Positions 37,216 to 46,457 of a stretch of 64,000 nucleotides of DNA are shown here, one piece after another. Made by a program: the position numbers and the translations under genes. This DNA is from Rubellimicrobium sp. (lineage in GTDB: Bacteria > Pseudomonadota > Alphaproteobacteria > Rhodobacterales > Rhodobacteraceae), in NCBI GenBank assembly GCA_019454835.1, contig JACFNP010000007.1:23340-87339 (forward strand). The letters are read 5' to 3'. How positions within the stretch are numbered: the first letter of the stretch is position 1; each line of letters begins with the position of its first letter. The notes under the pieces are model-generated. The model saw nothing but the letters and a program-made list of their open reading frames with translations. It searched no databases and was not told where the DNA came from.

Positions 37216-38175
37216 TCAGGCGGCCAGCCCCTGCGATCCCATCGCCAGGAACTTCTGGCGCCGGTCCTGGCGCAGGGCCTTGGCGGCCTTGCCGTCGAGA
37301 TCCTTCAGCCATCCGGCCAGCAGCGCCCCCACCGCCGCCATCGCCGCAGCGCGGTCACGATGCGCGCCGCCCACGGGTTCCTTCACCACCCGGTCGATGA
37401 CGCCCAGCCCCGACAGGTCCTGCGCGGTCAGATGCAGCGCCTCGGCGGCCTCGCGCATCTTGTCGGCGTCCTTCCACAGGATCGAGGCGCAGCCCTCGGG
37501 CGAGATCACCGAATAGATCGAATGTTCGAGCATCGCCACGCGGTTCGCCGTCGCAAAGGCCACCGCGCCGCCCGATCCGCCCTCGCCGATGATGACCGAC
37601 AGCATCGGCACGCCCAGCGCGAGACATTTCTCGGTGGCGCGCGCGATGGCCTCGGACTGGCCGCGTTCTTCGGCACCCTTGCCGGGATAGGCGCCCGGCG
37701 TGTCGACCAGCGTGACCACCGGCAGGCCGAAACGGTCGGCAAGGTCCATGAGCCGGATCGCCTTGCGGTAGCCTTCGGGGCGGGCCATGCCGAAATTGCG
37801 CTCGATGCGGCTTTTGGTGTCGTGGCCCTTCTCCTGCCCGATCACCATGACCGCGCGGCCCTCCAGCCGCGCCAGCCCGCCCATGACGGCATGGTCCTCG
37901 GCAAAGTTGCGGTCGCCCGCCAGCGGCGTGAAATCGGTGAACAGCGCCTCGATGTAGTCGCGGCAATGCGGGCGGTCGGGGTGACGCGCGACCTGGCATT
38001 TGCGCCATGCCGACAGGTCGCCATAAATCTGCGCCAGCATCTCGGACGCCTTGCGGTCAAGGGCGGCGGCTTCCTTCTCGACATCCATCTCGGGATTCGC
38101 CCGGCCCATGGCGCGCAGTTCGGACGCCTTGCCCTCGATCTCGGCAAGCGGCTTTTCAAATTCGAGATAGTTCAT
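37216..38175 (-). CDS. accA: acetyl-CoA carboxylase carboxyltransferase subunit alpha
   Basis: 319 residues, normal AccA length. The N-terminus [16 protein letters not shown] and the core ([15 protein letters not shown], then [17 protein letters not shown] and [10 protein letters not shown]) are diagnostic. It forms with AccD the carboxyltransferase that makes malonyl-CoA from carboxybiotin and acetyl-CoA. The 239 bp upstream, to the divergent Cys-rich gene, show no further gene. Confidence 0.97.
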   Translation of the reverse strand: MNYLEFEKPLAEIEGKASELRAMGRANPEMDVEKEAAALDRKASEMLAQIYGDLSAWRKCQVARHPDRPHCRDYIEALFTDFTPLAGDRNFAEDHAVMGGLARLEGRAVMVIGQEKGHDTKSRIERNFGMARPEGYRKAIRLMDLADRFGLPVVTLVDTPGAYPGKGAEERGQSEAIARATEKCLALGVPMLSVIIGEGGSGGAVAFATANRVAMLEHSIYSVISPEGCASILWKDADKMREAAEALHLTAQDLSGLGVIDRVVKEPVGGAHRDRAAAMAAVGALLAGWLKDLDGKAAKALRQDRRQKFLAMGSQGLAA

Positions 38176-38414
38176 CAGACACTCCGGCACCCGGTCACGG
38201 CCCCAGATATGGCGGCAGCGGTCCCGGCGTGCAAGCGGGCGAAATAGTGCTGCGGACCCAACGGCAGACTTGAAACGACTCCGGGGTTCTGCGATTCTCG
38301 CGCCTGCGTGACCATACGACATCCGCAGGACACCCGGCGCGATCCCGCGCTGCATCGAATACGAACCGCCACACCCGGCATCCGGGGGCCAGGCGATCAA
38401 CAGGGGGTAATTCC

Positions 38415-39317
38415 ATGATACGGCCACTTCTCGCCGCGTTCGCGCTGGCATTCGTGACCCTGCCGGGGCTGGCGGCGGCAGATGATTCCTGCGTCTGGGC
38501 CAACGACGGCGAATGCGACGACGCCACGCTGGGCGGCACCGGCGCCTGCCAGCCGGGCACCGACGCCACCGACTGCGCGCGCACCGGCACGCCTGCGGGC
38601 AAGCCCGGTATGCTCCCGAGCGGGGCGGGCAACGATTCCTGCGTCTGGGCCAATGACGGCGAATGCGATGACGCCACGCTGGGCGGCACCGGCGCCTGCG
38701 AACCGGGCACCGACGCCACCGACTGTGCGCGGCCGGGCGCCGCCACCCCGATGGCCCCGGCGGCAGGCAACGATTCCTGCCAGTGGGCGCATGACGGCGA
38801 ATGCGACGACGCCACCCTTGGCGGCACCGGCGCCTGCGAGCCGGGCACCGATGCCACCGACTGCGCGCGGCCGGGCCAGCCGGGGACGGCGGGCGGGGCG
38901 ACCTCGCAGGTTCCCTTCGCGCAACTGCAGGGCGATGATTCCTGCCAGTATGCCCATGACGGCGAATGCGACGAGGGGCGTTTCGGCGGCGGCTTCTACT
39001 GCGCCTCGGGCACCGATGCGAGCGACTGCGCCGCCATCGCCGCCACGGCCCAGTGCCAGTGGGCCTTCGACCTCGAATGCGACGAGGCCCGCTTCGGCGG
39101 CGGCGGCTACTGCGCCGACGGCACCGACACCTTCGACTGCGCCATCCTTGCCACCGGCATGAACGACGATTCCTGCGTCTGGGCGAACGACGGCGAATGC
39201 GACGAGCCGCGCTACGGCGGGGCCAACTGCCGCGACGGCTCGGACACCACCGACTGCCGGGCGCAGGCCGGCGGCAGCGCGGGCGGCCCGACCAAGCCGA
39301 TGTCGATCGGGAACTGA
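38415..39317 (+). CDS. secreted protein of six Cys-rich Asp/Gly-rich repeats
   Basis: 300 residues. A Sec signal peptide (residues 1-22) is followed almost entirely by six repeats of about 29 residues with fixed cysteine spacing C-x7-C-x10-C-x8-C. The Cys positions are 26/34/45/54, 76/84/95/104, 122/130/141/150, 177/185/196/205, 214/222/233/242 and 254/262/272/281. Each repeat contains a variant of W-A-x-D-G-E-C-D and G-T-D-x-x-D-C. The two disulfides and clustered Asp/Glu resemble calcium-binding LNR-type modules, but the family is not one I can name. Linkers are Pro/Gly/Ala-rich. No neighbour indicates a role; it ends with a strong terminator, so it is probably monocistronic. Confidence 0.85.
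   Translation: MIRPLLAAFALAFVTLPGLAAADDSCVWANDGECDDATLGGTGACQPGTDATDCARTGTPAGKPGMLPSGAGNDSCVWANDGECDDATLGGTGACEPGTDATDCARPGAATPMAPAAGNDSCQWAHDGECDDATLGGTGACEPGTDATDCARPGQPGTAGGATSQVPFAQLQGDDSCQYAHDGECDEGRFGGGFYCASGTDASDCAAIAATAQCQWAFDLECDEARFGGGGYCADGTDTFDCAILATGMNDDSCVWANDGECDEPRYGGANCRDGSDTTDCRAQAGGSAGGPTKPMSIGN
38473..38880 (+). repeat. in-frame tandem DNA repeats encoding Cys-rich modules 1-3
   Basis: The first three modules are nearly identical at the DNA level (for example GGCGAATGCGA and GGCGGCACCGGCGCCTGC recur at each), while modules 4-6 share only the protein pattern. Repeat spacings are 150 and 138 bp. This shows recent duplication inside the gene, so copy number may vary between strains. 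Confidence 0.8.
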
Positions 39318-39351
39318 GCGCGGGCTTCCCGCCACATCCACCCGGAACCGG

Positions 39352-39380
39352 AAGGGGCGCGTGATGCGCCCCTTTCTTTT
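39352..39380 (+). terminator. rho-independent terminator
   Basis: The stem AAGGGGCGC/GCGCCCCTT closes a GTGAT loop and is followed by TCTTTT, 35 bases after the stop of the Cys-rich protein gene. It separates that gene from the LysR gene downstream. Confidence 0.8.
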
Positions 39381-39472
39381 GCGCCCCTTCCTTTTGCGCC
39401 CGTCGCCGCTGCCGCAACGATCCCACCGCAACACCCCGGATTTGACCCTGCCAAGCCGCAATCGTGCCGGAT

Positions 39473-39501
39473 TTGGCGGTCACTTCTCGCCGCACTGTAT
39501 G
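39473..39501 (+). promoter_or_regulatory. candidate promoter of the LysR-type gene
   Basis: TTGGCG, 17-bp spacer, TGTATG, 17 bases before the ATG at 39518. The direct repeat CCGGATTTG flanks its upstream part (about 39436 and 39467) and could be a regulator site. Only a weak to moderate consensus match. Confidence 0.35.
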
Positions 39502-39517
39502 GTGTGAGAGGGGGATC

Positions 39518-40423
39518 ATGGACCGCCTGACAGAAATGGAAGCCTTTGCCACGGTCGTTGACCAGGGCGGCTTCACCGACGCGGCCCGGAAGATGGGGAT
39601 TTCCAAATCCGCCGTCTCCAAGCATGTGTCGGCGCTGGAGGCACGGCTTGGTGCGCGGCTGCTCAACCGCACCACCCGTCGCGTCAGCCCGACCGAAATC
39701 GGGCTTGCCTATTATGACCGCGCCCGCCGCGTCCTGAACGACGCGGGCGAGGCCGATGCGCTGGTGACTGCCATGCAATCGGCGCCATCGGGATTGCTGC
39801 GCATCTCGGTCGCCACCGATTTCGGGGTGAACCACCTGTCGCCGGTGCTGGGCGACTTCCTGAAGGAATACCCCGACATCACCGTGAACATGGTGCTGAA
39901 CAACCGTTATGTCGAGCTGATCTCGGAAGGCTTCGACATGGCGATCCGCATCGGCGAGCTTGAGGATTCCACCCTGCGCGCCCGCAAGATCGCCGACACG
40001 ACGCGCAAGATGATTGCCGCGCCGCGCTATATCCAGCAATTCGGGCGCCCCGAACGCATCGACGACCTGAACGAACACAAGCTGCTGCACTATTCCAACC
40101 AGTCCAGCGCGGCGGTGTGGAAGATCACCGCGCCCTCGGGGGAAAAGCGCCAGATCCGCACGGCGGGCTGGCTGACCGTCAATGACGGCCAGTCGCTGCT
40201 CAACGCCTGTGTGGCCGGGCTCGGCATCGCCTACCTGCCCTCGTTCCTCTTCGCCGACGCGATGAGCAAGGGGCTTGTCGAGGAGGTGATGCCCGGCCTG
40301 CCGGAGGAGGTGCAGGGCATCTATGCCGTCTATCCACCGGGCCGGTTCACCCAGCCCAAGGTGCGCGCCTTCATCGACTTTCTGGTCGCGGTGTTTTCCG
40401 AGAAGGGGCCGCAGGACTGGTGA
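39518..40423 (+). CDS. LysR-family transcriptional regulator
   Basis: 301 residues. The N-terminal LysR helix-turn-helix ([20 protein letters not shown], then [19 protein letters not shown] at about 25-43) is followed by the two-lobed LysR substrate domain from about residue 90. The pattern is close to the CrgA/AaeR-like group. GAGAGGGGG precedes the ATG at 39518. It is flanked by a terminator upstream and the convergent ompA-like gene downstream, so its target genes are not obvious. Confidence 0.93.
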   Translation: MDRLTEMEAFATVVDQGGFTDAARKMGISKSAVSKHVSALEARLGARLLNRTTRRVSPTEIGLAYYDRARRVLNDAGEADALVTAMQSAPSGLLRISVATDFGVNHLSPVLGDFLKEYPDITVNMVLNNRYVELISEGFDMAIRIGELEDSTLRARKIADTTRKMIAAPRYIQQFGRPERIDDLNEHKLLHYSNQSSAAVWKITAPSGEKRQIRTAGWLTVNDGQSLLNACVAGLGIAYLPSFLFADAMSKGLVEEVMPGLPEEVQGIYAVYPPGRFTQPKVRAFIDFLVAVFSEKGPQDW

Positions 40424-40524
40424 AGCGCCGGGGCGGGCCGCGCCCGGCCCGGTGCGACGGCCCTGCCCTGTTGTCCTGTCGCATTGTCGCGGGCGCCGGA
40501 TGTGCCATCCGGCTGCAAAATGCT

Positions 40525-41439
40525 CTACTCGCCGCCCACCAGCACCGCCTCGACCCGGCGGTTGGCCTCGCGGCCCTCGGGCGTCAGGTTCGAGGCGACG
40601 GGGGCCAACCAGCCCACGCCCTCGGCCCGCATCTGGCGGCGCGGGACGCCGTAATCCGTCGCCAGCCGCTCCATGACGCTGGTAGCGCGGCGGCGCGACA
40701 GGGCGGTGTTGGTCTCGAGGCTACCCTGCGCATCGGTATGGCCGACCAGCGCCACGACCCGCGACGGATCGGCGGCCAGCCACGCCGCAAGCGCCGCAAG
40801 TGAACCGTAATCCCCCGCCCCCAGTTGCGCCGACCCCGAGGGGAACAGCAGATCGGCCAGCACGACCCGCCCGGCCCGTTCCAGCGCCGCACCGATGTCG
40901 CCCGAGGGCGCCGGGTCCGCGGCGACGGGTGCGGGGCCGGGAGCGCCTTCCGGGGCGACGGTGATGACCTGCACGAACAGCGCGTCGTCACCGGGGCTGA
41001 ACAGCACACCCGCAGCCTCGGGCCCCGGCCCCTCGGCGGCGAGAAAGCGGAACGCCGCGAGATCGACCTGCATCCGGGGCGGCGGCAGCACTTCGGTCGC
41101 AAAGCGGAAGTCGAAGCCGCCGCAGTCCCGCGCCGCGCAATCGAGCAGCACCGCCAGCCCCTGCGCCTCGAGCTGCGCCCGCAGCGCGCGGATGACATCA
41201 AGATCGCCGCTCCCCTCGACGCGCCAGACCTGCCGCGTTACCCGTCCCTCGGTCACATGCACCGGCAGCGTGCCGTCCGCCCACGGCCCGGCGGGCAGCG
41301 CATAGGCACCGACGGGGGTGATGTCCTCGACCACGCGCTCGGCCGTGGCGGGCATCGTCAACTCAAGGGCCACCGCCGCGACCGGCGGCAGCACCGCAGG
41401 GATCGTCCAGCAGGCCAGGGCGACCCGCGCGATGGTCAT
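40525..41439 (-). CDS. OmpA-family protein
   Basis: 304 residues. A signal peptide (about residues 1-23) precedes a domain of unknown fold with a Cys pair (LDCAARDCGGF near 100). The C-terminal OmpA peptidoglycan-binding domain (about 190-300) carries the usual pattern (VALVGHTDAQGSLETN, then LSRRRATSVMERL and NRRVEAVLV). It should be a periplasmic or outer-membrane protein attached to the cell wall. It starts in an ATGA overlap with the MoCF-domain gene. The 101-bp gap to lysR has no terminator I can name. Confidence 0.9.
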   Translation of the reverse strand: MTIARVALACWTIPAVLPPVAAVALELTMPATAERVVEDITPVGAYALPAGPWADGTLPVHVTEGRVTRQVWRVEGSGDLDVIRALRAQLEAQGLAVLLDCAARDCGGFDFRFATEVLPPPRMQVDLAAFRFLAAEGPGPEAAGVLFSPGDDALFVQVITVAPEGAPGPAPVAADPAPSGDIGAALERAGRVVLADLLFPSGSAQLGAGDYGSLAALAAWLAADPSRVVALVGHTDAQGSLETNTALSRRRATSVMERLATDYGVPRRQMRAEGVGWLAPVASNLTPEGREANRRVEAVLVGGE

Positions 41440-42158
41440 GCAGGATACAGCGCGGCCAGCCGCGCCACGGCCTCGGCCACGCGCGGGCCATTCTCGCCGC
41501 GCACGACGACGCTGGTGCCGAAGATACCCTCGCGGTGGAACGGATAGGAGCCGATCGAGAGATCGGCATAGTCATCCGCCAGCCTGCCCAGTTCCCCGGC
41601 AATCTCGCCCTCGCCGCGCAGGATGCGCCAGGTCTGCGACAGCAGCGGGCGCCCGCCGGTGATGCCGGGCAGCACCGAGGCCACCATCGCCTCGAAGACC
41701 GAGGGCACGCCCGCCATGACATGCACGTTGCCGAGGCTGAACCCCGGCGCCGCCGAAACCGGATTCTCGATGAGGCGGGCGCCTTCGGGGATGCGCGCCA
41801 TACGGCGGCGGGCATCGGTGAAATCCGACCCCCGGCTGGCATAATGGGCAGCAAGGATCGCCAGCGCATCCGCGCGCTCGCCGATGCCGACGCCGAAGGC
41901 CGCCGCGATGGCATCCGCCGTGATGTCGTCATGCGTGGGGCCGATGCCGCCCGAGGTGAAGACATGGTCCACCCGCGCGCGCGTCTCGTTCACCGCCGCG
42001 ACGATGTCGCCGCTGCGGTCGGCGACGACCCGCGCCTCGCGCAGGTCGATCCCCGCGCGGGTCAGCGCCCGCGCAAGGAAATGCATGTTGGAATCGCGCG
42101 TGCGGCCCGAAAGGATTTCGTCGCCGATGACGATGATGGCAGCGCTCGGATTGGACAT
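41436..42158 (-). CDS. molybdopterin-binding domain protein (CinA N-domain/MoCF type)
   Basis: 240 residues with the MoCF fold: AIIVIGDEILSGRTRDSN at about 6-23, VFTSGGIGPTHDDIT near 66, and VHVMAGVPSVFEAMV near 144. It matches the short, stand-alone CinA-N-like proteins annotated as competence/damage-inducible protein A. The C-terminal nicotinamide-nucleotide deamidase domain of full CinA is absent. Such proteins may hydrolyse ADP-ribose or related nucleotides. The 357 bp between it and map contain no gene or clear signal I can support. Confidence 0.88.
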   Translation of the reverse strand: MSNPSAAIIVIGDEILSGRTRDSNMHFLARALTRAGIDLREARVVADRSGDIVAAVNETRARVDHVFTSGGIGPTHDDITADAIAAAFGVGIGERADALAILAAHYASRGSDFTDARRRMARIPEGARLIENPVSAAPGFSLGNVHVMAGVPSVFEAMVASVLPGITGGRPLLSQTWRILRGEGEIAGELGRLADDYADLSIGSYPFHREGIFGTSVVVRGENGPRVAEAVARLAALYPA

Positions 42159-42515
42159 GGCGGCCTCCTTCGACGCAGGTATAGGCGCGCGCGGGGGGCC
42201 GTTCCAGTCCGGTGAAAGCGCCGGGGACCGGGGCATTTGCCCGCCATGCAGCGAGCGGCCCCGGATTTCCCCCTTCGGTCGTGCGCAGCACGACCGGCGC
42301 CCGCCCCGCCCCCCCAAAGCGTTTCTGTGGCGGGCGCATCCGCGCCCCCCTCGGTGCGGGCGCCGGTCATGCTGCCCCACCGTTGCACCAGGCGGCGTGC
42401 CGCGCCGGGCAAATGCGATTGCCCTGCACCTCGGGCCATGGCACCGGACGCCGCCCGCTCTGGATTTTCGCGCGCCGCTGTCCTATCTCGGCCCCTGCAC
42501 AGCAGGACATTCGCC

Positions 42516-43319
42516 ATGGACCACGCCCGGACCCCCACCACCCGCGACGGCATCCGTCTTCACGCACCCGGCGATTTCGACGGGATGCGCCGCGCGGGCG
42601 AGGCGGCGGCGCGAATCCTCGACGACATCGGCGAGCATGTCTTTCCGGGCCAGAGCACCGCCACGATCGACCGGATCATCACCGACATGGTCAACCACCG
42701 TGGCCTGACCTCGGCCACCATCGGCTATCGCGGCTATCGCCATGCGTCCTGCATCTCGGTCAATCACGTCGTCTGCCACGGCATCCCCGGCGACAAGAGC
42801 CTGCGCGACGGCGACATCCTGAACATCGACGTGACCGTCATTCTCGACGGCTGGTTCGGCGACACCTCGCGCATGTATGTCGCGGGCAACCTGTCACGCA
42901 AGGCCGAACGCCTGATCGCCGTGACGCATGAATCGCTGATGCGCGGCATCGAGGCGGCGCGGCCCGGCAACACCTTCGGCGACATCGGCCATGCGATCCA
43001 GTCCTTCGTCGAGGGTCAGCGCATGTCGGTGGTGCGCGACTTCTGCGGCCACGGGCTGGGGCGCACCTTCCACGCGCCGCCCAACGTGCTGCACTACGGC
43101 CGCTCCGGCACCGGGCCGGTGCTGGAAGAGGGCATGTTCTTCACCATCGAGCCGATGGTGAACCTCGGCCGACCCGAGACCAAGGTGCTTGCCGACGACT
43201 GGACCGCCGTGACCCGCGACAAGAGCCTGTCGGCGCAATACGAACATTCCATCGGCATCACGGCAGACGGCTGCGAAATCTTCACGCCGTCGCCAGCCGG
43301 GCGGTTCTACACGTTCTGA
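42516..43319 (+). CDS. map: type I methionine aminopeptidase
   Basis: 267 residues. The metal ligands of MetAP are in place: LNIDVTVI and GDTSRMY (two Asp), CGHGLGRTFH (His), FTIEPMVN (Glu) and QYEHSIGI (Glu); VCHGIPG holds the catalytic His. It removes N-terminal Met from nascent proteins. The ATG at 42516 gives standard length; the frame is open far upstream without similarity. Repeat copy E follows 17 bp after the stop. Confidence 0.96.
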   Translation: MDHARTPTTRDGIRLHAPGDFDGMRRAGEAAARILDDIGEHVFPGQSTATIDRIITDMVNHRGLTSATIGYRGYRHASCISVNHVVCHGIPGDKSLRDGDILNIDVTVILDGWFGDTSRMYVAGNLSRKAERLIAVTHESLMRGIEAARPGNTFGDIGHAIQSFVEGQRMSVVRDFCGHGLGRTFHAPPNVLHYGRSGTGPVLEEGMFFTIEPMVNLGRPETKVLADDWTAVTRDKSLSAQYEHSIGITADGCEIFTPSPAGRFYTF

Positions 43320-43336
43320 GGCGGGCGGTCTGCCAT

Positions 43337-43424
43337 CGTCATTGCGAGGCGCAGCCGAAGCAACCCCGACCGCTCACACACGACATCGGGGTTGCTTCGT
43401 CGGCTTCGCCTCCTCGCAATGACG
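43337..43424 (+). repeat. 89-bp directional palindromic repeat, copy E
   Basis: A forward copy lying between the convergent map and DUF1489 genes (stops at 43319 and 43442). The near-perfect hairpin could act as a bidirectional transcription barrier here. Confidence 0.9.
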
Positions 43425-43441
43425 AACGGGCGCACACCCCC

Positions 43442-43873
43442 TCAGATCACCCCGATCTCGGCCAGTGCGCGTGACAGGCCGGGCGGCAGCCGGTCCTCGC
43501 CGGGTTTCAGCGCGGTCAGGTCGGGCGGGGCGTCCTCGGGCTTCAGGTAGCGCCAGCCCTGGAACGGCTGTCGCGGGGCCGGAGCAACGCGGACCAGATC
43601 GCGGTCGAGCACGATGGCGCAGCGCTCGATCCCGTCGGCGCCGGTCACCCGGTCCAGCCGCAGGATGCGCTGGCGGCACAGCACCAGCCCCTTGATGACC
43701 CAGTAGATCGAGCCGCCGTCCAGCAGTTCCGCCTCGCGGCGCGGCCACATCCGCGTCGTGTGGCGCGGCAGGCCGTCCGCCGTCTGCGCGCGCTTCTGCT
43801 GCTGCCAGTCGGCAAGGTCGGCCACATCCTCGGTGCCGACCGACAGCTTGATGAGATGCAGTTTGCCCGACAT
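43442..43873 (-). CDS. DUF1489 family protein
   Basis: 143 residues matching the alphaproteobacterial DUF1489 family: HLIKLSVGTEDVADLADWQ at the N-terminus, RHTTRMWPRREAELLDGGS near 41, YWVIKGLVLCRQRILRL near 60. Function unknown; predicted cytoplasmic. The ATG at 43873 starts the family match. It is divergent from nrdJ with 105 bp between, a pairing that may share regulation. Confidence 0.9.
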   Translation of the reverse strand: MSGKLHLIKLSVGTEDVADLADWQQQKRAQTADGLPRHTTRMWPRREAELLDGGSIYWVIKGLVLCRQRILRLDRVTGADGIERCAIVLDRDLVRVAPAPRQPFQGWRYLKPEDAPPDLTALKPGEDRLPPGLSRALAEIGVI

Positions 43874-43892
43874 GGCCGCGACTTCTCGATTC

Positions 43893-43909
43893 ACCCCCAG
43901 ATGTTGTGT
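43893..43909. promoter_or_regulatory. possible NrdR-box-like site before nrdJ
   Basis: ACCCCCAGATGTTGTGT resembles the NrdR box consensus (AC/TGTG ends around an A/T-rich centre) only in part. It lies about 70 bp before nrdJ, followed by TAGCCTAAAG. No second box at the helical spacing usual for NrdR was found, so this is weak. Confidence 0.25.
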
Positions 43910-43978
43910 TAGCCTAAAGCGCCTGCCGCGATTCTGCCAGAACCCCCGCCGCCCGAATGTCCCGAAAGGAATCCGCCG

Positions 43979-46225
43979 ATGTCCCGCTTTGCCGCGCCGA
44001 TTGCCGAACAGATCTGGGACATGAAATACCGGCTCAAGACGCAGGACGGCACCCCCGTCGACACGACCATCGAGGACACCTGGCGCCGCGTGGCGCGGGC
44101 GCTGGCCTCGGTGGAAAAGGCCCCTGCCGACTGGGAGGACCGCTTCTACGCCGCGCTCGAGGATTTCCGCTTCCTGCCCGCAGGCCGGATCATGGCGGGC
44201 GCGGGCACCGGGCGCGAGGTGACCCTGTTCAACTGCTTCGTCATGGGCACGATCCCCGACAGTCTGGACGGCATCTTCGCCGCCCTGCGCGAGGCGGCGC
44301 TGACCATGCAGCAGGGCGGGGGGATCGGCTACGACTTTTCCACCATCCGCCCGCGCGGCGCGCCGGTGCACAGCGTCGGCGCCGATGCCTCGGGGCCGCT
44401 GTCCTTCATGGATGTCTGGGACGCGATGTGCCGCACCGTCATGTCGGCGGGGTCGCGGCGCGGGGCGATGATGGCCACCATGCGCTGCGATCATCCCGAC
44501 ATCCTGGATTTCATCGCCGCCAAATCCGACCCCGCCCGGCTGCGCATGTTCAACATGAGCGTGCTCGTCACCGACGCCTTCATAGCCGCCGTCAAGGCCG
44601 ATGCCGACTGGAGCCTGGTGTTCGAGGGCACCACCTTCCGCACCCTGCGCGCCCGCGACCTCTGGGACCGGATCATGCGCGCGACCTACGACTATGCCGA
44701 ACCCGGCGTCATCTTCATCGACCGTATCAACCGGCTGAACAACCTTGCCTATGCCGAGACCATCGCCGCGACCAATCCCTGCGGCGAACAGCCGCTGCCG
44801 CCCTATGGCGCCTGCCTGCTGGGATCGGTGAACCTTGCCCGGCTGGTGCGCGACCCGTTCGGCGCGGATGCGGCGCTCGATCTCGACGCGCTGAACGATC
44901 TGGTGACGGTCGCGATCCGCATGATGGACAACACCGTCGATGTGTCGAACTTCCCGCTGCCGCAGCAACGCGACGAGGCGCAGGCCAAGCGCCGCATCGG
45001 CCTGGGCGTCACCGGGCTGGCCGATGCGCTGCTGATGACCGGGCTGCGCTACGGCTCGGACGAGGCCGCCGCCCGGACCGGCGACTGGCTGCACCACATC
45101 GCCCGCGCCGCCTATCTGGCCAGCGTGGACCTCGCGCGCGAGAAGGGGGCGTTTCCGCTGTTCGACCGCGACGCCTTCCTTGCCTCGGGGACGCTGGCGC
45201 AGATGGATGCCGATGTGCGCGCCGCCATCGACGCGCACGGCATCCGCAACGCGCTGCTCACCTCGATCGCGCCGACCGGGACGATTTCGCTGCTGGCGGG
45301 GAATGTCTCCAGCGGGATCGAGCCGGTGTTTGCCTATTCCTATTCGCGCAAGGTGTTGCTGCCCGACGGCAGCCGCACCGAGGAGGAAGTCGTCGATTAC
45401 GCCGTGCAGATGTGGTGCGACAGGATGGGCGACGCGCCGCTGCCCGGCCATTTCACCGATGCGCAGACATTGTCGCCGCTCGATCATGTCAGGATGCAGG
45501 CCGCAGCGCAGGTCTGGGTCGATTCCTCGATCTCCAAGACCATCAACTGCCCCGAGGACATCAGCTTCGAGGATTTCCGCGAGGTCTACATGGCCGCCTG
45601 GGATCAGGGCTGCAAGGGCTGCACCACCTACCGCCCGAACCCGGTCACCGGCGCGATCCTGACCGCCACGGCGGCGGAAAAGCCCACGACCGGCACCGAC
45701 CTTGCACTGAGCGTGCCGACCCCGCGCCCGGTGGCGCTGGAGGGTGCGACCTACAAGCTGAAATGGCCCGACAGCGAACACGCGATCTACATCACCGTCA
45801 ACGACATCATGCAGGACGGGGTGCAGCGGCCGTTCGAGATCTTCATCAACTCGAAGAACATGGAACATTTCGCCTGGACGGTGGCGCTGACGCGGATGAT
45901 TTCCGCCGTGTTCCGCAGGGGCGGCGACGTGACCTTCGTGGTCGAGGAACTGAAGGCGGTGTTCGACCCGCGCGGCGGCGCCTGGATGGAGGGGCGCTAT
46001 ATCCCCTCGATCCTTGCCGCCATCGGCGGGGTGATCGAGAAGCACATGATCGCCATCGGCTTCCTGCAGCCGGGCACAGGCCTTGGCCACGACCCGGTCG
46101 GCAGCGACATCCCGATGCAACAGGGTCCGCGCGGCAAGACCTGCCCGTCCTGCGGCAGCCACGACCTGCGCATGATCGAGGGCTGCCTCACCTGCGCAAC
46201 CTGCGGCTATTCGCGCTGCGGGTAG
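43979..46225 (+). CDS. nrdJ: adenosylcobalamin-dependent ribonucleoside-diphosphate reductase (class II)
   Basis: 748 residues. The 10-stranded barrel has NPCGEQPLPPYGACLLGSVN (active-site Cys) near residue 265, and the radical-site region ISKTINCPED near 516. The N-terminal catalytic Cys is in VTLFNCFVMG near 84. The C-terminus carries two Cys pairs (CPSCGSHDL, CATCGYSRC) that pass electrons to the active site. It makes deoxyribonucleotides using coenzyme B12 and works with or without oxygen. AAGGA precedes the ATG at 43979. No cobalamin riboswitch is visible in the 105-bp leader region. Confidence 0.95.
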   Translation: MSRFAAPIAEQIWDMKYRLKTQDGTPVDTTIEDTWRRVARALASVEKAPADWEDRFYAALEDFRFLPAGRIMAGAGTGREVTLFNCFVMGTIPDSLDGIFAALREAALTMQQGGGIGYDFSTIRPRGAPVHSVGADASGPLSFMDVWDAMCRTVMSAGSRRGAMMATMRCDHPDILDFIAAKSDPARLRMFNMSVLVTDAFIAAVKADADWSLVFEGTTFRTLRARDLWDRIMRATYDYAEPGVIFIDRINRLNNLAYAETIAATNPCGEQPLPPYGACLLGSVNLARLVRDPFGADAALDLDALNDLVTVAIRMMDNTVDVSNFPLPQQRDEAQAKRRIGLGVTGLADALLMTGLRYGSDEAAARTGDWLHHIARAAYLASVDLAREKGAFPLFDRDAFLASGTLAQMDADVRAAIDAHGIRNALLTSIAPTGTISLLAGNVSSGIEPVFAYSYSRKVLLPDGSRTEEEVVDYAVQMWCDRMGDAPLPGHFTDAQTLSPLDHVRMQAAAQVWVDSSISKTINCPEDISFEDFREVYMAAWDQGCKGCTTYRPNPVTGAILTATAAEKPTTGTDLALSVPTPRPVALEGATYKLKWPDSEHAIYITVNDIMQDGVQRPFEIFINSKNMEHFAWTVALTRMISAVFRRGGDVTFVVEELKAVFDPRGGAWMEGRYIPSILAAIGGVIEKHMIAIGFLQPGTGLGHDPVGSDIPMQQGPRGKTCPSCGSHDLRMIEGCLTCATCGYSRCG

Positions 46226-46228
46226 GAT

Positions 46229-46318
46229 CGTCATTGCGAGGCGGCAGGCGAGGCAACCCCGGCCGCTCACACGCAACATCGAGGTTGCTTCGTCAGCTTC
46301 GCTTCCTCGCAATGACGG
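46229..46318 (+). repeat. 89-bp directional palindromic repeat, copy F
   Basis: A forward copy, first of a head-to-tail pair, starting 4 bp after the nrdJ stop. Its left inner arm (GGCGGCAGGCGAGGC) is diverged. Confidence 0.9.
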
Positions 46319-46324
46319 CAGTTC

Positions 46325-46413
46325 CCGTCATTGCGAGGCGAAGCCGAAGCAACCTCGACGGCTCACACACACCCTCGGGCTTGCTTCGTCGGCTGCGCCT
46401 CCTCGCAATGACG
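46325..46413 (+). repeat. 89-bp directional palindromic repeat, copy G
   Basis: The second member of the head-to-tail pair, 6 bp after copy F. The two copies differ at many positions, so the pairing is not a recent duplication. It separates nrdJ from the convergent sugar-transport operon. Confidence 0.9.
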
Positions 46414-46450
46414 AAGAAGAAGGGGGCGCGCCATTACGGCGCGCCCCCCC
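46412..46450 (-). terminator. rho-independent terminator of the fuconate/sugar transport operon
   Basis: On the minus strand the stem GGGGGCGCGCC/GGCGCGCCCCC closes a GTAAT loop and is followed by TTCTTCTTC, just after the SBP stop codon. Confidence 0.7.
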
Positions 46451-46457
46451 CATGCGC

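Noticed and set aside
42159..42515. Several ORFs in the gap before map
   Set aside because: No start signal, no similarity and abnormal amino-acid composition; treated as non-coding leader.
43874..43978. Cobalamin riboswitch before nrdJ
   Set aside because: The interval is too short and lacks the B12-box sequence.
43874..46312. A very long open frame antisense to nrdJ, continuous with the DUF1489 gene (956 codons in total)
   Set aside because: It mirrors the nrdJ codons, is dominated by Arg, Gly, His and Asp, and has no family similarity; only the last 143 codons are a real gene. Long antisense frames are normal at this GC content.
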